Source of the DNA: Desulfosporosinus youngiae DSM 17734
GTDB lineage: Bacteria > Bacillota > Desulfitobacteriia > Desulfitobacteriales > Desulfitobacteriaceae
DNA length: 64,000 nucleotides
Direction: 5' to 3'
NCBI RefSeq assembly: GCF_000244895.1
Contig: NZ_CM001441.1
Location: 372,001 to 436,000, forward strand
Part shown: positions 17,616 through 26,994 of the stretch, in pieces
Position numbering within the stretch: the stretch's first letter is position 1
How the letters are laid out: every line of letters starts with the position of its first letter
Translations under genes and position numbers: made by a program
The notes under the pieces: model-generated
The model's input: the letters and a program-made list of their open reading frames with translations, nothing else
What the model was told of the DNA's origin: nothing
Databases searched by the model: none

Positions 17616-18598
17616 TGAAAAAGCGCGGTTACGGTATGGCTAACATGTGGTATGGAATAGGAAATACGGCGGCCAATAATCCATCCGGTGCCTTTGTTGA
17701 TATTTTAGATGATGGCACAGTGATTGTTTTAACGGGGTGTGCCGATATGGGCCAGGGCTCAACGACGGCTTTAGCCCAGATAGCCGCTGAGACTGTTGGG
17801 GTAAGGGTTGAAGATGTTGTGGTTGTTTCAGGGGATACGGGAGTTTCCCCGGACGCAGGGGCCTCATCTGCCTCGCGGCAGACTTACATTTCGGGAAATG
17901 CGGTCCGTTTGGCAGCCGAAAAGGCACGTGAGCAAATCATAGCTAAAGCGGCTCAGATGTTAAATACAACGATCGATTCGGTGAGCCTGAAGAGCGGTCG
18001 AGTATGGAATGGAGAGGAACAAACGAGCTTAACCGTCAAAGAAATGCTTGCTCAGTGCCGCGGTGAAGGAGTATTGACCCTTGGTCATGGTTACTTTAAC
18101 CCTGCAACGACGAAACTCGATCCGGAAACCGGACACGGGAAACCCTTTGCTACGTATGCTTTTGCGACTCAGGTTGCGGAAGTCATCGTCGATACGGAAA
18201 CAGGGGTAGTCGAGGTTACCAAAATCGTAGCGGCCCACGATGTGGGAAGAGCCATAAACCCCCAAAGTGTGGAAGGGCAAATTGAAGGCGGTTGTGCCAT
18301 GGGCTTGGGTTATGCCTTAGTAGAGGAAGTCATCCTAAAAGACGGAGTCATTAAAAACCCCGAGATGTCTACTTACCTTGTCCCTACGTCAATGGATGTT
18401 CCGGAAATCTATCCGATCATTATTGAAGAATTAGAAGCAAGCGGCCCTTATGGCGCAAAGGGGGTAGGGGAACCAGCCTTAGTACCGACGGCCGCGGCTA
18501 TTGCCAATGCGGTCAGCGATGCTTTAGGTGTTCGCATCTACGATCTGCCAATGACGCCTGAGCGGGTCGTAGCCACGATCAAGGCGGCTCAGAAGTAG
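17615..18598 (+). CDS. ndhM: Nicotinate dehydrogenase medium molybdopterin subunit
   Basis: The C-terminal half of the molybdenum subunit, 327 residues. It has GCADMGQGSTTALAQI, which contacts the cofactor, and GAKGVGEPALVPTAAAI, whose Glu is the conserved catalytic base of the family. Its ATG overlaps the TAA of ndhL by one base, indicating coupled translation of the two halves. The reading frames differ between the two genes, so this is a real gene boundary and not a sequencing error within one frame, and it matches the known two-subunit arrangement. Confidence 0.92.
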   Translation: MKKRGYGMANMWYGIGNTAANNPSGAFVDILDDGTVIVLTGCADMGQGSTTALAQIAAETVGVRVEDVVVVSGDTGVSPDAGASSASRQTYISGNAVRLAAEKAREQIIAKAAQMLNTTIDSVSLKSGRVWNGEEQTSLTVKEMLAQCRGEGVLTLGHGYFNPATTKLDPETGHGKPFATYAFATQVAEVIVDTETGVVEVTKIVAAHDVGRAINPQSVEGQIEGGCAMGLGYALVEEVILKDGVIKNPEMSTYLVPTSMDVPEIYPIIIEELEASGPYGAKGVGEPALVPTAAAIANAVSDALGVRIYDLPMTPERVVATIKAAQK

Positions 18599-18631
18599 TC
18601 ATTGCTATGAAACTTAGAGGAGGTTAGACGA

Positions 18632-19792
18632 ATGTCTGTAATTGCACTTACAAATATCGGAAAGCTCGTCACCGGCAATATTCAAAAACCTCTGGGTGAG
18701 GAAACTACGATTGTCCTTCAGGACGGATTAATCGCTAAGATGGGTAATTCAGATATTCTTCAAGATTACACCGTCGAAAAAGTAATCGATGTTAACGGTA
18801 TGACAGTAACTCCGGGTCTGATCGACTCACATGTACACACTACCCTCGGTGATTATTCACCGCGGCAAAAAACTCAGGACTATCTCGATGGCTCGGTTCA
18901 TGGTGGTGTAACCACATTTATCTCAGCCGGAGAATGCCATACGCCGGGCCGTCCAAAAGATCCTGCCGGTACGAAAGCATTAGCTATCCTTGCTCATAAA
19001 GCCTATGCTAACTTACGTTCAACCGGACTGAAAGTTCATGGCGGAGCCGTCATTCTGGAAAAGGGACTGACTGAGGGGGATTTTGCTGAAATGGCTAAAG
19101 AAGGGGTCTGGCTGGTTGGCGAAATCGGTTTGGGAAGTGTAAAAAAACCAGAAGACGCCATCCCCATGGTGAAATGGGCAAAAGAAAACGGGATGAAAAT
19201 CGCTATGCATACCGGAGGAACCTCTATCCCCGGCAGTTCAACAGTCTCTGCAGCCGATGTAGCCGCCGTTCAACCCACGGTTGTGTCCCATATTAACGGC
19301 GGCCCGACAGCGATCGCCCCTTCCGAAGTAGAAAAACTGATCAATGAGACGGATCTGGCGTTAGAGATTGTTCAATGCGGAAATCCCAAAATCGCCGATT
19401 TTACGGTCCGCAAGCTAACCGAGAAGGATCAATTAAACCGGGTAATTATCGGAAATGATTCCCCTTCTGGTACCGGAATTATTCCTTTAGGTATATTAAG
19501 AACGGTTTGCTCTATCTCCTCCATGTCGGATGTGGCACCGGAAAAAGCGATCGCTATGGCCAGCGGCAATACAGCAAGTACGTTTGGCTTAAATACCGGG
19601 ATAATTGCTGAAGGAAAAGAAGCTGATTTAGTGGTAATGGATGCTCCTATGGGCTCAGTCGGTGAAGATGCCCTAGAGGCTTTAGCGGCGGGTGATCTGC
19701 CGGCAGTTGTCATGGTATTGGTTGATGGCACAATCCGAGTCAATAAAAGCCGCAATACACCACCCTCAAGTCGCAGCTGCAAAATAAAATAG
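18632..19792 (+). CDS. ena: Enamidase
   Basis: An amidohydrolase-superfamily enzyme of 386 residues, the size of the E. barkeri enzyme. It has the metal-binding HxH in TPGLIDSHVHTTLGD, further metal ligands in AMHTGG and SHINGG, and the conserved acidic residue in IGNDSPSGTG. The enzyme is a bifunctional Fe-Zn hydrolase that opens 1,4,5,6-tetrahydro-6-oxonicotinate, releasing ammonia and (S)-2-formylglutarate. It lies between ndhM and hnr, with GAGGAGG before the start. A related imidazolonepropionase-like function cannot be excluded from sequence alone, but the context is decisive. Confidence 0.88.
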   Translation: MSVIALTNIGKLVTGNIQKPLGEETTIVLQDGLIAKMGNSDILQDYTVEKVIDVNGMTVTPGLIDSHVHTTLGDYSPRQKTQDYLDGSVHGGVTTFISAGECHTPGRPKDPAGTKALAILAHKAYANLRSTGLKVHGGAVILEKGLTEGDFAEMAKEGVWLVGEIGLGSVKKPEDAIPMVKWAKENGMKIAMHTGGTSIPGSSTVSAADVAAVQPTVVSHINGGPTAIAPSEVEKLINETDLALEIVQCGNPKIADFTVRKLTEKDQLNRVIIGNDSPSGTGIIPLGILRTVCSISSMSDVAPEKAIAMASGNTASTFGLNTGIIAEGKEADLVVMDAPMGSVGEDALEALAAGDLPAVVMVLVDGTIRVNKSRNTPPSSRSCKIK

Positions 19793-19814
19793 ATTTTGAA
19801 CTGGGGGCGATTAA

Positions 19815-21296
19815 GTGATCGTTATAGATCTTGAGGTTTGTAAGGGTTGTGGGATATGCGCTAAAGAGTGTCCGAACAAAGCAATCCTCATAGAAAATAA
19901 AAAAGCAGTGATTCAGGAAAACTGTTCAAGCTGCGGGATTTGCACCCGGGTTTGTACGTTTAAGGCCGCACGTAGAACGTCAGAAATAAGACAAAGCGCG
20001 GTTAAATGCGCTTCTTGTCCCGTTCAGTGTGAGATTATCGAGGGTTTTTTAGGGGCCTGTCAGCGTTATCGCAATGAAGCAGGTAAGCTTGTACGTAACC
20101 GAAAACTGGTGACGGAAATTGGGAAAAAGGGTCCGCTCCTTACCGCAGTCGGTGCCGGAACGAACTATCCTTGCTGCCGTCCGGCCCCTCACATTGTTCA
20201 GGATACGGTGGATGGAATTGAAATGGTGACGGTTGTTACAGAAGCTCCTTTAAGCTATAGCGGGATCAAGGTCAAGATTGATACGAATAGGCACATTGGT
20301 GAAGAAGGGGCTAAAGTAAAACGTAACGGTAAAGTTATCGGGATGGTTGATACGGAAGAATACGGTTCGAAAATGCTTTCGATTGGCGGTGCGAATTTGC
20401 TCACGGGTAAGGATGGTTTCATCGTCGCCCGGACCATCGTCGAAATCGCAAACGGTGAGCGGGTTACCCTGAAGGTTGAAGGGGATAACACAACGTTAGA
20501 ACTTCAAGTCGGGCATCCTCCGATCATTAATGGTTTAGAAGACAATAAAATGCGGGTTGGTTGTGGAAGTGCAACCGTCGGTATGTTCGCAAATCAGTTA
20601 AAAGACGTTGTCGATGAGGCGATTGTTTTGGATTACCATGTGGTCGGCTTGCTTTCTGAGCATTTAGCCGGGGAAGACGTAGGGATGACCTGGAGCGGAG
20701 TTGTTCCAAATGCGAGAAAGAGCACACGAGGGCGTTATTTTGGAGAACTCGGACACGGCTGGGGTGGAACTACCATCGAAAAACCGAGTGATGCGATTCA
20801 ATCCATTGATATGACTCATGCCAAAGCAGGTATGAAAATTCTCGTGACTGAAACAACCGGCCGGCAAGCTGCCTTATTTGAAGTACAAGCTGATGGCTCG
20901 CCTAAAGAAATTCCGATGATCCCTGAGGTTCAAAATGCGGTTGATTTCATTTCGAGTAACTGCGAGAGTTCAAGAGTTTCAGGAATTTATGTGGGAGGTA
21001 CTGGGGGCAGCGCCCGGGCCGGGGTAACTGTAAATCCTATTAAAATAACCCAGGCTGTTCATAGTGGGGATGCTAAATTAACCATTGGCGGCGCTGAGAC
21101 CTATGTCTTACCTGGTGGCGGCATTAATTTTATGGTTGATGTTGAAAAAATGGTACCCCAAGCGTTCACATGGGTTCCGACACCTGCGACGATTGCACCA
21201 GTCGAATATACTATGTCCCGCGCAAAATATGAAGAAATAGGCGGACATATTGAATATATTAAAAAACTTAAAGAGCTGAGAACAGGCAATGATTGA
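19815..21296 (+). CDS. hnr: 6-Hydroxynicotinate reductase
   Basis: A 493-residue enzyme starting at GTG. The N terminus is a bacterial two-cluster ferredoxin: CKGCGICAKECPNKAI and CSSCGICTRVCTFKAA. Four more cysteines follow at CASCPVQC and GACQRY, and two in NYPCCRPAPH; these could hold the extra [2Fe-2S] cluster reported for the E. barkeri enzyme. The remaining 400 residues have no other familiar fold signature. It reduces 6-hydroxynicotinate to 1,4,5,6-tetrahydro-6-oxonicotinate, probably with reduced ferredoxin. The E. barkeri protein has a covalently bound flavin. No standard ApbE target motif is seen here. The gene overlaps the UPF0280 gene by 8 bases. Confidence 0.88.
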   Translation: MIVIDLEVCKGCGICAKECPNKAILIENKKAVIQENCSSCGICTRVCTFKAARRTSEIRQSAVKCASCPVQCEIIEGFLGACQRYRNEAGKLVRNRKLVTEIGKKGPLLTAVGAGTNYPCCRPAPHIVQDTVDGIEMVTVVTEAPLSYSGIKVKIDTNRHIGEEGAKVKRNGKVIGMVDTEEYGSKMLSIGGANLLTGKDGFIVARTIVEIANGERVTLKVEGDNTTLELQVGHPPIINGLEDNKMRVGCGSATVGMFANQLKDVVDEAIVLDYHVVGLLSEHLAGEDVGMTWSGVVPNARKSTRGRYFGELGHGWGGTTIEKPSDAIQSIDMTHAKAGMKILVTETTGRQAALFEVQADGSPKEIPMIPEVQNAVDFISSNCESSRVSGIYVGGTGGSARAGVTVNPIKITQAVHSGDAKLTIGGAETYVLPGGGINFMVDVEKMVPQAFTWVPTPATIAPVEYTMSRAKYEEIGGHIEYIKKLKELRTGND

Positions 21297-22128
21297 GGTT
21301 TTAGCTGAGGACAGGGTATTTCTTGATTATGGGCCGATGCAGATCCATCTTAAGGCGGACCGCTTCGGACAAGGCATGACAACGGAGTTGCAAGAAGCGG
21401 CAACCTATGGAATTGAGATGCTGAAAGAATTGGCAGGGGTTCTTCCCCTGGCGAAGGATAAGCGGACGTTAGGCTATCCGCATCCAGAGAATCTTCCGTT
21501 GCCCCTCCGTTTGATGCTTGAGGCTGTGTCGGTTACAAAGGATCAGACCCTAACACCGATGGCTGCAGTGGCCGGGACATTTTCCGATCTTCTCGCTGAT
21601 TGGTTAGTTGCTAAAGGGGCTACCAAAGTTTTGATCAATAACGGAGGGGATATCGCGGTTCGTTTGCTGGAAAAGGAACGAACAAAAATCGGACTCACCC
21701 CGAGTATTGAGGCTCCATCATTTACCCATGTCCTTAGTTTAGAGGCATCCCATAAAATCGGCGGAGTTGCGACGAGCGGGTTCGGTGGACGAAGTTTTAC
21801 ACAAGGAATTGCCAGTTCGGTAACAGTCCTGGCGAGGACATCCCGGGTGGCCGATGCTTGTGCGACCTTAATCGGCAATCATTGTTTTGTTGAAGATCCG
21901 GGTATAATCCGTGTATCCGCAGAAACCTTAGATCCCAACACCGATATTCCTGGTCTCCCTGTAACGGTAGGCATTGAAGAACTAAGACCGGAGACTCCGT
22001 CCCTGGCTATGAATAGCGGGCTGTTAAAAGTACGCGAACTTTATAATAAAGGAATTATTCAAGGGGCAGTTATCTGTATTGGGTCACTTGTTGCAATGCA
22101 TCCTGAAGGATTGTGTCAAGCAATATAA
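21289..22128 (+). CDS. UPF0280 (ApbE-like superfamily) protein
   Basis: A 279-residue protein of the UPF0280/DUF375 family, with the family's INNGGDIAVRL and VATSGFGGRSFTQGIASSVTVLA motifs and a LGNH-like 'TLIGNHC' stretch. The family belongs to the ApbE-like structural superfamily but has no assigned reaction that I know of. The start overlaps the end of hnr by 8 bases, so the two proteins are made together. Because the E. barkeri homologue of Hnr has covalently bound flavin, a role as a flavin transferase or maturase for Hnr is a reasonable guess, but only a guess. It is not one of the nine established pathway enzymes. Confidence 0.75.
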   Translation: MIEVLAEDRVFLDYGPMQIHLKADRFGQGMTTELQEAATYGIEMLKELAGVLPLAKDKRTLGYPHPENLPLPLRLMLEAVSVTKDQTLTPMAAVAGTFSDLLADWLVAKGATKVLINNGGDIAVRLLEKERTKIGLTPSIEAPSFTHVLSLEASHKIGGVATSGFGGRSFTQGIASSVTVLARTSRVADACATLIGNHCFVEDPGIIRVSAETLDPNTDIPGLPVTVGIEELRPETPSLAMNSGLLKVRELYNKGIIQGAVICIGSLVAMHPEGLCQAI

Positions 22129-22179
22129 GTTGGATTTAAATAGAAATGGGACTAAAAAGAACGTTATGGAGGGATAAAA

Positions 22180-22758
22180 GTGGAAATTCGTAAGATTGTT
22201 ACGGTTGTCGAGGAAACTCATAAAGATGGTGTTAAAGCCCTTGATAAAGCAACCCGTAAAGCTGCGGCAGTGGCTGTGATCAAAAATCCATTTGCCGGCC
22301 AATATGCGGAAGATTTAACGGAGTTAATGGAAGTCGGAGAACAATTGGGCGAGTTGTTGGCGGCACGGGCGGTCCAAGCTTTGGGACTATCCGGTGGAGA
22401 AGCACACAGCTATGGCAAGGGGGCTATTGTTGGGGAACAGGGCGAATTGGAGCATGCCGCGGCAATCCTTCATCCCCGCTTAGGCAAGCCTTTCCGGGAG
22501 CAGCTCGGCGGAGGTAAAGCTATTATCCCTTCCGCTAAAAAGATGGGTGGTATAGGCACCGCTTTAGATGTACCGGTTCACTATAAGGATGCCGCTTTCG
22601 TCCGGACTCACTATGACGCGATGGAAGTCAGGGTACCCGATGCTCCCCATGCAGATGAGATTTTGGTAGCACTGGTTGTAACAGATTCCGGTCGCCCGCA
22701 TCCACGCATTGGTGGGTTACAGCGTGAAGAGATCAAAGGGGAAGATGGACTAAGATAA
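22180..22758 (+). CDS. Amino acid synthesis family (DUF1185-like) protein
   Basis: A 192-residue soluble protein resembling the 'amino acid synthesis' family (PF06684). Seen motifs are LSGGEAHSYGKGAIVGEQGELEHAAAI in the middle, KMGGIGTALDVPVHYKDAAFVRTHYDAM and the C-terminal VVTDSGRPHPRIGGL. GTG start after GGAGGG. The family name does not reflect a proven activity. It is not one of the known nicotinate fermentation enzymes, yet it stands between hnr/UPF0280 and hgd in the same transcript with tight spacing, so an accessory or side-product role in the pathway is likely. Confidence 0.7.
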   Translation: MEIRKIVTVVEETHKDGVKALDKATRKAAAVAVIKNPFAGQYAEDLTELMEVGEQLGELLAARAVQALGLSGGEAHSYGKGAIVGEQGELEHAAAILHPRLGKPFREQLGGGKAIIPSAKKMGGIGTALDVPVHYKDAAFVRTHYDAMEVRVPDAPHADEILVALVVTDSGRPHPRIGGLQREEIKGEDGLR

Positions 22759-22773
22759 TTGGAGGAAAATAAT

Positions 22774-23661
22774 GTGCGTGTAGGATTTATCGGTATTGGT
22801 GCGATGGGGAAGCCTATGGCGGCCAATATTTTAAAGGCTGGCTATGGATTAGTTGTCAATGATGTTAATGCCGAAGCCGTGAAAGAATTAGTCTCCCTCG
22901 GTGCCGACAGTGCAGCGACTCCGCAAGAATTAGCCCGGTCGGTGGATGTGGTGATTACGATGCTGCCGAATGGAGGGATTGTGGAACAGATTCTATTAGG
23001 GGCACAGGGAGTTTTTGCCGGAGCTAAGCCGGGATTTGCCATTATTGATATGTCCAGCGTTTCGCCGGGTTTTACCCGCAAGATGGCTAAGCTTGCTGAA
23101 GAAAGAGAGATAGGCTACTTAGATGCGCCTGTGAGCGGTGGTGTTAAAGGAGCCGCAGAAGGCACTCTGACAATTATGCTTGGAGGGAATGCGGAACTGG
23201 TTGCCAAGTATCGTCCTTTACTCGAGGTTATGGGCAAGAAACTATATCATGTTGGTGAAGTAGGTGCCGGGGATTCTGTTAAGATCGTCAATAACTTATT
23301 ATTGGGGATTAATATGACAGCGGCGGCCGAGGCGTTTGCTTTGGGCACAAAACTAGGGATTGCCCCACAGGTTTTACTCGATGTTATCAGTGTGAGCTCG
23401 GGAAACAGTTATGCGCTAACGGCTAAAATGCCGAACTTTGTATTCAAGAGGAATTTTGCACCGGGGTTTGCCGTTGATTTACAGTATAAGGATTTGGAAC
23501 TGGCCACCCAAACGGCCAAAGAACTAAACGTCCCTTTAATGCTGACCAACATTGCTCAACAAGTTTTTGAACAAGCAAGGGCTAAAGGTTTAGGCCGTGA
23601 GGATATTTCGGCCGTCATTAAATTATTGGAAGAAATGTTGGATATTGAAGTTAAAGCCTAG
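22774..23661 (+). CDS. hgd: 2-(Hydroxymethyl)glutarate dehydrogenase
   Basis: A 295-residue member of the 3-hydroxyisobutyrate/6-phosphogluconate dehydrogenase family. The start is GTG 22774 with GGAGG 8 bases upstream, giving VRVGFIGIGAMGKPMAANI with the NAD-binding GxGxMG. The substrate signature DAPVSGGVKGAAEGTL and the catalytic Lys in GDSVKIVNNLL are present. It reduces (S)-2-formylglutarate to (S)-2-(hydroxymethyl)glutarate with NADH, following enamidase in the pathway. A generic beta-hydroxyacid dehydrogenase is the alternative; the context supports hgd. Confidence 0.87.
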   Translation: MRVGFIGIGAMGKPMAANILKAGYGLVVNDVNAEAVKELVSLGADSAATPQELARSVDVVITMLPNGGIVEQILLGAQGVFAGAKPGFAIIDMSSVSPGFTRKMAKLAEEREIGYLDAPVSGGVKGAAEGTLTIMLGGNAELVAKYRPLLEVMGKKLYHVGEVGAGDSVKIVNNLLLGINMTAAAEAFALGTKLGIAPQVLLDVISVSSGNSYALTAKMPNFVFKRNFAPGFAVDLQYKDLELATQTAKELNVPLMLTNIAQQVFEQARAKGLGREDISAVIKLLEEMLDIEVKA

Positions 23662-23702
23662 ATTAAGGCCTATAAGGACTAAACATGAGCTGGGGGATTT
23701 TT

Positions 23703-25124
23703 ATGGAGAAGATTCAAGAAATGGTAAAAGCGAAAGGATTTCAATTCGGCAGTTTGTCCTTGGGCCAGACGGTCGAGATTGCTGCAGAGTCCGGACTCCG
23801 GGTAAGTGATGTCGTAATAGCCGAAGCCATGTTTGAGAATTATATGACAAAGGAAGAGGTCATGGATGCGGTCTTAAATTCCTTCGCCCATAATCTTTAC
23901 GCTTTAAACTCGGGCATTACGACCGGATCGAGTTTCCTACTTGGTGAAGTTCCGCAGGAACTGGCGGAACGTGATTTTGCCAAGCGGTTAACCGATGATG
24001 ATTTGGTTAATAAAATAGTTGTTTATACCTTAGGTGCGCAAGTGGGAAATCATACCTGCGGGTTGCAGCCTTGTGCAGGGACGGGTGATTCTTGTACTTA
24101 TACGGGACTCTATCGGGCTCTTAAAGACGTTATTGAGGATAAAGAAGAATTAGCCAGGATAGTCGCCGTGATGCTTAAAGTAGGAACCATCTTCCGCGCG
24201 GGCAAAACTTCAACCGGATGCAATATGGAAGGGTTCGGAGCCGGCGCCGCTGCGACAGCAGCTACGCTTGTCGAGTTTTATCAAGGCACTCCGGAAGCAA
24301 TGGCCAAGGCTGTTGTACTGGCCTTGTCACCAACCATAGGGAATCCCTGTACGCCACGGGTGATGGTTGCGGGACTCTGTGCAACTCATATCGGCGGGGG
24401 AGTAGTTATCGGGAATCTCGCGGCCAATCTGGCCCTTAAGACCAATATTCCCGTCAATGTACCGGTGGATGTTATGATTGCTATGGCGGCTGCCGTTCAT
24501 CCTGTATCAGCGAAACAAATTGTGCCTGTTGTGATTAAGTATATGCAGCCCTTTTTTAAAACCAATCTGGATGTGGAATATTTTGTCGATGAGGGTATTA
24601 AGGACGAAGAGCGGAACGTGATTCAGGAAACCATGACCCTTGCTTTAAATGAGGCCCAAGCTTTAGCGGCGAAAGCGAATTCTATTATTAAGCCCTTTGG
24701 CGAAGCCGTCGTTGGCGGAAGCAGTCAAGCGGTGGGTTCACCGACTAATACGGCACGGATTGCTCATGCTTTGACAAAAGGTGAGATTAAGGGCGTTAAG
24801 ATCGACTTGTATCCCGAACTTTTTGCCCGCCGGGGGATCAATGTCCCCGGTATTCTCATGGGAGCTGTCTTAGGAGCAAGCACGGATAATGGCAAGGCTT
24901 ATAAAGATATTATACGCCAGGTGCGTGAGAAAAAGATTAAGGTTGAAATTAACCAAGTGAATGAATCTCAATTACAGCGCGTAACAATCGAAGCGACAAA
25001 ACAGGGGTCCATGGTTGAAGCCCTTAATCGTGGGGGGGCGCGCCTCGCACTTAAAAAAGCAACCCCTTCTTTGGAAGAGGCTTACAAAGCTGCCCAACGT
25101 CTGGGGATTGTTCTTGTCGATTGA
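23703..25124 (+). CDS. hmd: 2-(Hydroxymethyl)glutarate dehydratase, serine dehydratase-like
   Basis: A single-chain protein of about 473 residues related to iron-sulfur L-serine dehydratase. Cysteine-bearing motifs that could hold a [4Fe-4S] cluster are NHTCGLQPCAGTGDSC, TGCNMEGFGAGAAAT and GNPCTPRVMVAGLC. GGGGG is 6 bases before ATG 23703; ATG 23685 is an alternative start. It is predicted to remove water from 2-(hydroxymethyl)glutarate to give 2-methyleneglutarate. In E. barkeri this step was also predicted from a serine dehydratase-like gene. It lies between hgd and mgm, in the same order as the reactions. Confidence 0.82.
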   Translation: MEKIQEMVKAKGFQFGSLSLGQTVEIAAESGLRVSDVVIAEAMFENYMTKEEVMDAVLNSFAHNLYALNSGITTGSSFLLGEVPQELAERDFAKRLTDDDLVNKIVVYTLGAQVGNHTCGLQPCAGTGDSCTYTGLYRALKDVIEDKEELARIVAVMLKVGTIFRAGKTSTGCNMEGFGAGAAATAATLVEFYQGTPEAMAKAVVLALSPTIGNPCTPRVMVAGLCATHIGGGVVIGNLAANLALKTNIPVNVPVDVMIAMAAAVHPVSAKQIVPVVIKYMQPFFKTNLDVEYFVDEGIKDEERNVIQETMTLALNEAQALAAKANSIIKPFGEAVVGGSSQAVGSPTNTARIAHALTKGEIKGVKIDLYPELFARRGINVPGILMGAVLGASTDNGKAYKDIIRQVREKKIKVEINQVNESQLQRVTIEATKQGSMVEALNRGGARLALKKATPSLEEAYKAAQRLGIVLVD

Positions 25125-25148
25125 TTTGGTTAAGAGGAGGCGTACTAA

Positions 25149-26993
25149 ATGCAGGAGCGGACAAAGCAAATTATCCGCGAAGACTATGAACGGGTACAAG
25201 CTTATGAACGGGTTTTCGGAGTAGAAATGCCCAAGGTTCTCGAGGATGGTTCTATTAGTGGTTTGCCGGAGCCCTTTCCCCGGGTTGTCAATGGGGTTGA
25301 ACGAAGTGGTTACCGCATCGCTGAATTAGGGCGGCTTGCCGCTCAGTCGGGGATACCCGTCCAAAACCCGATTCTAGGCAGAAACACTGCGGAAGAAACC
25401 TATAAAGAGTCCTTGGAAATGTACAAGGTTGCTGAGGAGTTGGGGATAACCCTATTTCAATTTGTGCATTCCGAGGCAACACGACATATTGATCCCTTAA
25501 ATGGGGCGGAGCTGATTGAGCAATCAAGGGGTAAGGGCGGAATTACTCCGCTTGGGGAACGTGAATTTGTGGCTGCGGGCGGCGGATCGAAACACCCCTT
25601 GCGCATCAATGCCACGGGAGATACGCCTCATTTATCGATTATCAATTCTTTAATGGCAGGATTTGATGGGACGGACATCGGCCCGGTTATCCATGTCCAC
25701 TTCGGAGGTCGCGGGATTCACGATTATAAGACAAAAGTTATTAATGGCTATAAAGCCTTACAGATTTGCGCTGAAAACAATATTTTTGTGCAAACAGACT
25801 CCCATAAGCACCTTAATAATATTGGCGGAACCGATGGCATGGCTTTAGCAATGTGTTTACTTGCCGAAGGATTGGCTATTCATGCGGGTCTGCCCAGGGG
25901 GCTAAGCGCAATTCAAATGAATGTCGGCGGGATTAATCTTCTGGCCGATTTAGCGGTGATGAGGGCCTTTAAAAAGGTGATGTGGAGTGAATTCCTAATT
26001 GTTGTACCAGAAACCTTCCAAAACCCGCCGGCTGATCTTATTGCTGAGCAGGCCCACTTTGCCCGCATGGCCTTAAGCGCCAAACTTGGCGGTGCGAACT
26101 TCTACCGGCCTAAAGCAGCAGAAAATGTGGGGATTCCGACCGGTGCATCAATGGCCAAGGCCATCTGGGCAACTCAAAACGTATTTGAAAACACGGCCTC
26201 TATTACGATTAATGATCCGGAAATCGATCGCCGTGAAGCTGAGATACTTGATGAGGCAATGGCTGTATTAGCAAGGGTTTTCGGACTTAAGGAGCTTCAT
26301 CCTGAAGAGATCAGGCCGGAGTTCTGGTTAAAGTATGGGGATATGGAGCTGGTCGATCTCATTGTAGCGGCCGGTAAAAAGGGAATCCTTGATGCTCCTA
26401 ATGCCGGGGGATGGGATTTAAAACGAGGCGTAAAGACCCATCGGGATAAAGATGGCATCAAGCGGTATGTGCCTGGTTATGGACCCGTTGGAATCCCTCA
26501 GGATAAATTAGCGTTTACCCAAGAGTCGATAAGAGTCAAGGGGAAACCGGTAATAACTCAAAAAGAAAAGGTTCTTTTAGCGACAGTGGGAGCTGATGCT
26601 CACGTTGTAGGGATTAACATGATTCGTGAGGCATTTGAACAAGCAGGATATGAAGTGATCTATCTGCGCGGAATGAATTTGCCGGAGACCGTAGCTGAGG
26701 TCGCTGCAGAGGCAAAAGTTGATGTCGTGGGAGTCAGCAACCTGTTGGGCTTGGGGCAAATCCTCTTTAATCGCGTGGAACAACGACTTAAAGAACTGGG
26801 GATCCGGGATGAGGTCATTTTAATGGGTGGTGGCCGAATCGCGGAGAAAGAAGAAGAACATGCTCAGGTCCAAGAGAAGATTAAAAACGAAGGCACCCGT
26901 TTCCTCGGTGTAGACGGATTCTTCGGACCGGGTACTGATCCCCGGGAAGCTATTATTTGGGTTCAGGAAAGAGTGGAAGGGAGACGAAAATAA
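25149..26993 (+). CDS. mgm: 2-Methyleneglutarate mutase (adenosylcobalamin-dependent)
   Basis: A 614-residue fusion of a TIM-barrel mutase domain and a C-terminal B12-binding domain (from about residue 475). The B12 signature is complete: [12 protein letters not shown] (Asp-x-His-x-x-Gly), [12 protein letters not shown] (S-x-L) and ILMGGGRI (GG). The barrel resembles glutamate mutase E and the kindred carbon-skeleton mutases. It isomerises 2-methyleneglutarate to (R)-3-methylitaconate. Its length equals the E. barkeri protein as I remember it. The nearby mutL-like gene probably supplies a reactivating partner. It is followed after one base by mii. Confidence 0.92.
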   Translation: MQERTKQIIREDYERVQAYERVFGVEMPKVLEDGSISGLPEPFPRVVNGVERSGYRIAELGRLAAQSGIPVQNPILGRNTAEETYKESLEMYKVAEELGITLFQFVHSEATRHIDPLNGAELIEQSRGKGGITPLGEREFVAAGGGSKHPLRINATGDTPHLSIINSLMAGFDGTDIGPVIHVHFGGRGIHDYKTKVINGYKALQICAENNIFVQTDSHKHLNNIGGTDGMALAMCLLAEGLAIHAGLPRGLSAIQMNVGGINLLADLAVMRAFKKVMWSEFLIVVPETFQNPPADLIAEQAHFARMALSAKLGGANFYRPKAAENVGIPTGASMAKAIWATQNVFENTASITINDPEIDRREAEILDEAMAVLARVFGLKELHPEEIRPEFWLKYGDMELVDLIVAAGKKGILDAPNAGGWDLKRGVKTHRDKDGIKRYVPGYGPVGIPQDKLAFTQESIRVKGKPVITQKEKVLLATVGADAHVVGINMIREAFEQAGYEVIYLRGMNLPETVAEVAAEAKVDVVGVSNLLGLGQILFNRVEQRLKELGIRDEVILMGGGRIAEKEEEHAQVQEKIKNEGTRFLGVDGFFGPGTDPREAIIWVQERVEGRRK

Positions 26994-26994
26994 A

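Noticed and set aside
16344-18598. Selenocysteine in nicotinate dehydrogenase
   Set aside because: No in-frame TGA in ndhL or ndhM; the selenium of the E. barkeri enzyme is not selenocysteine.
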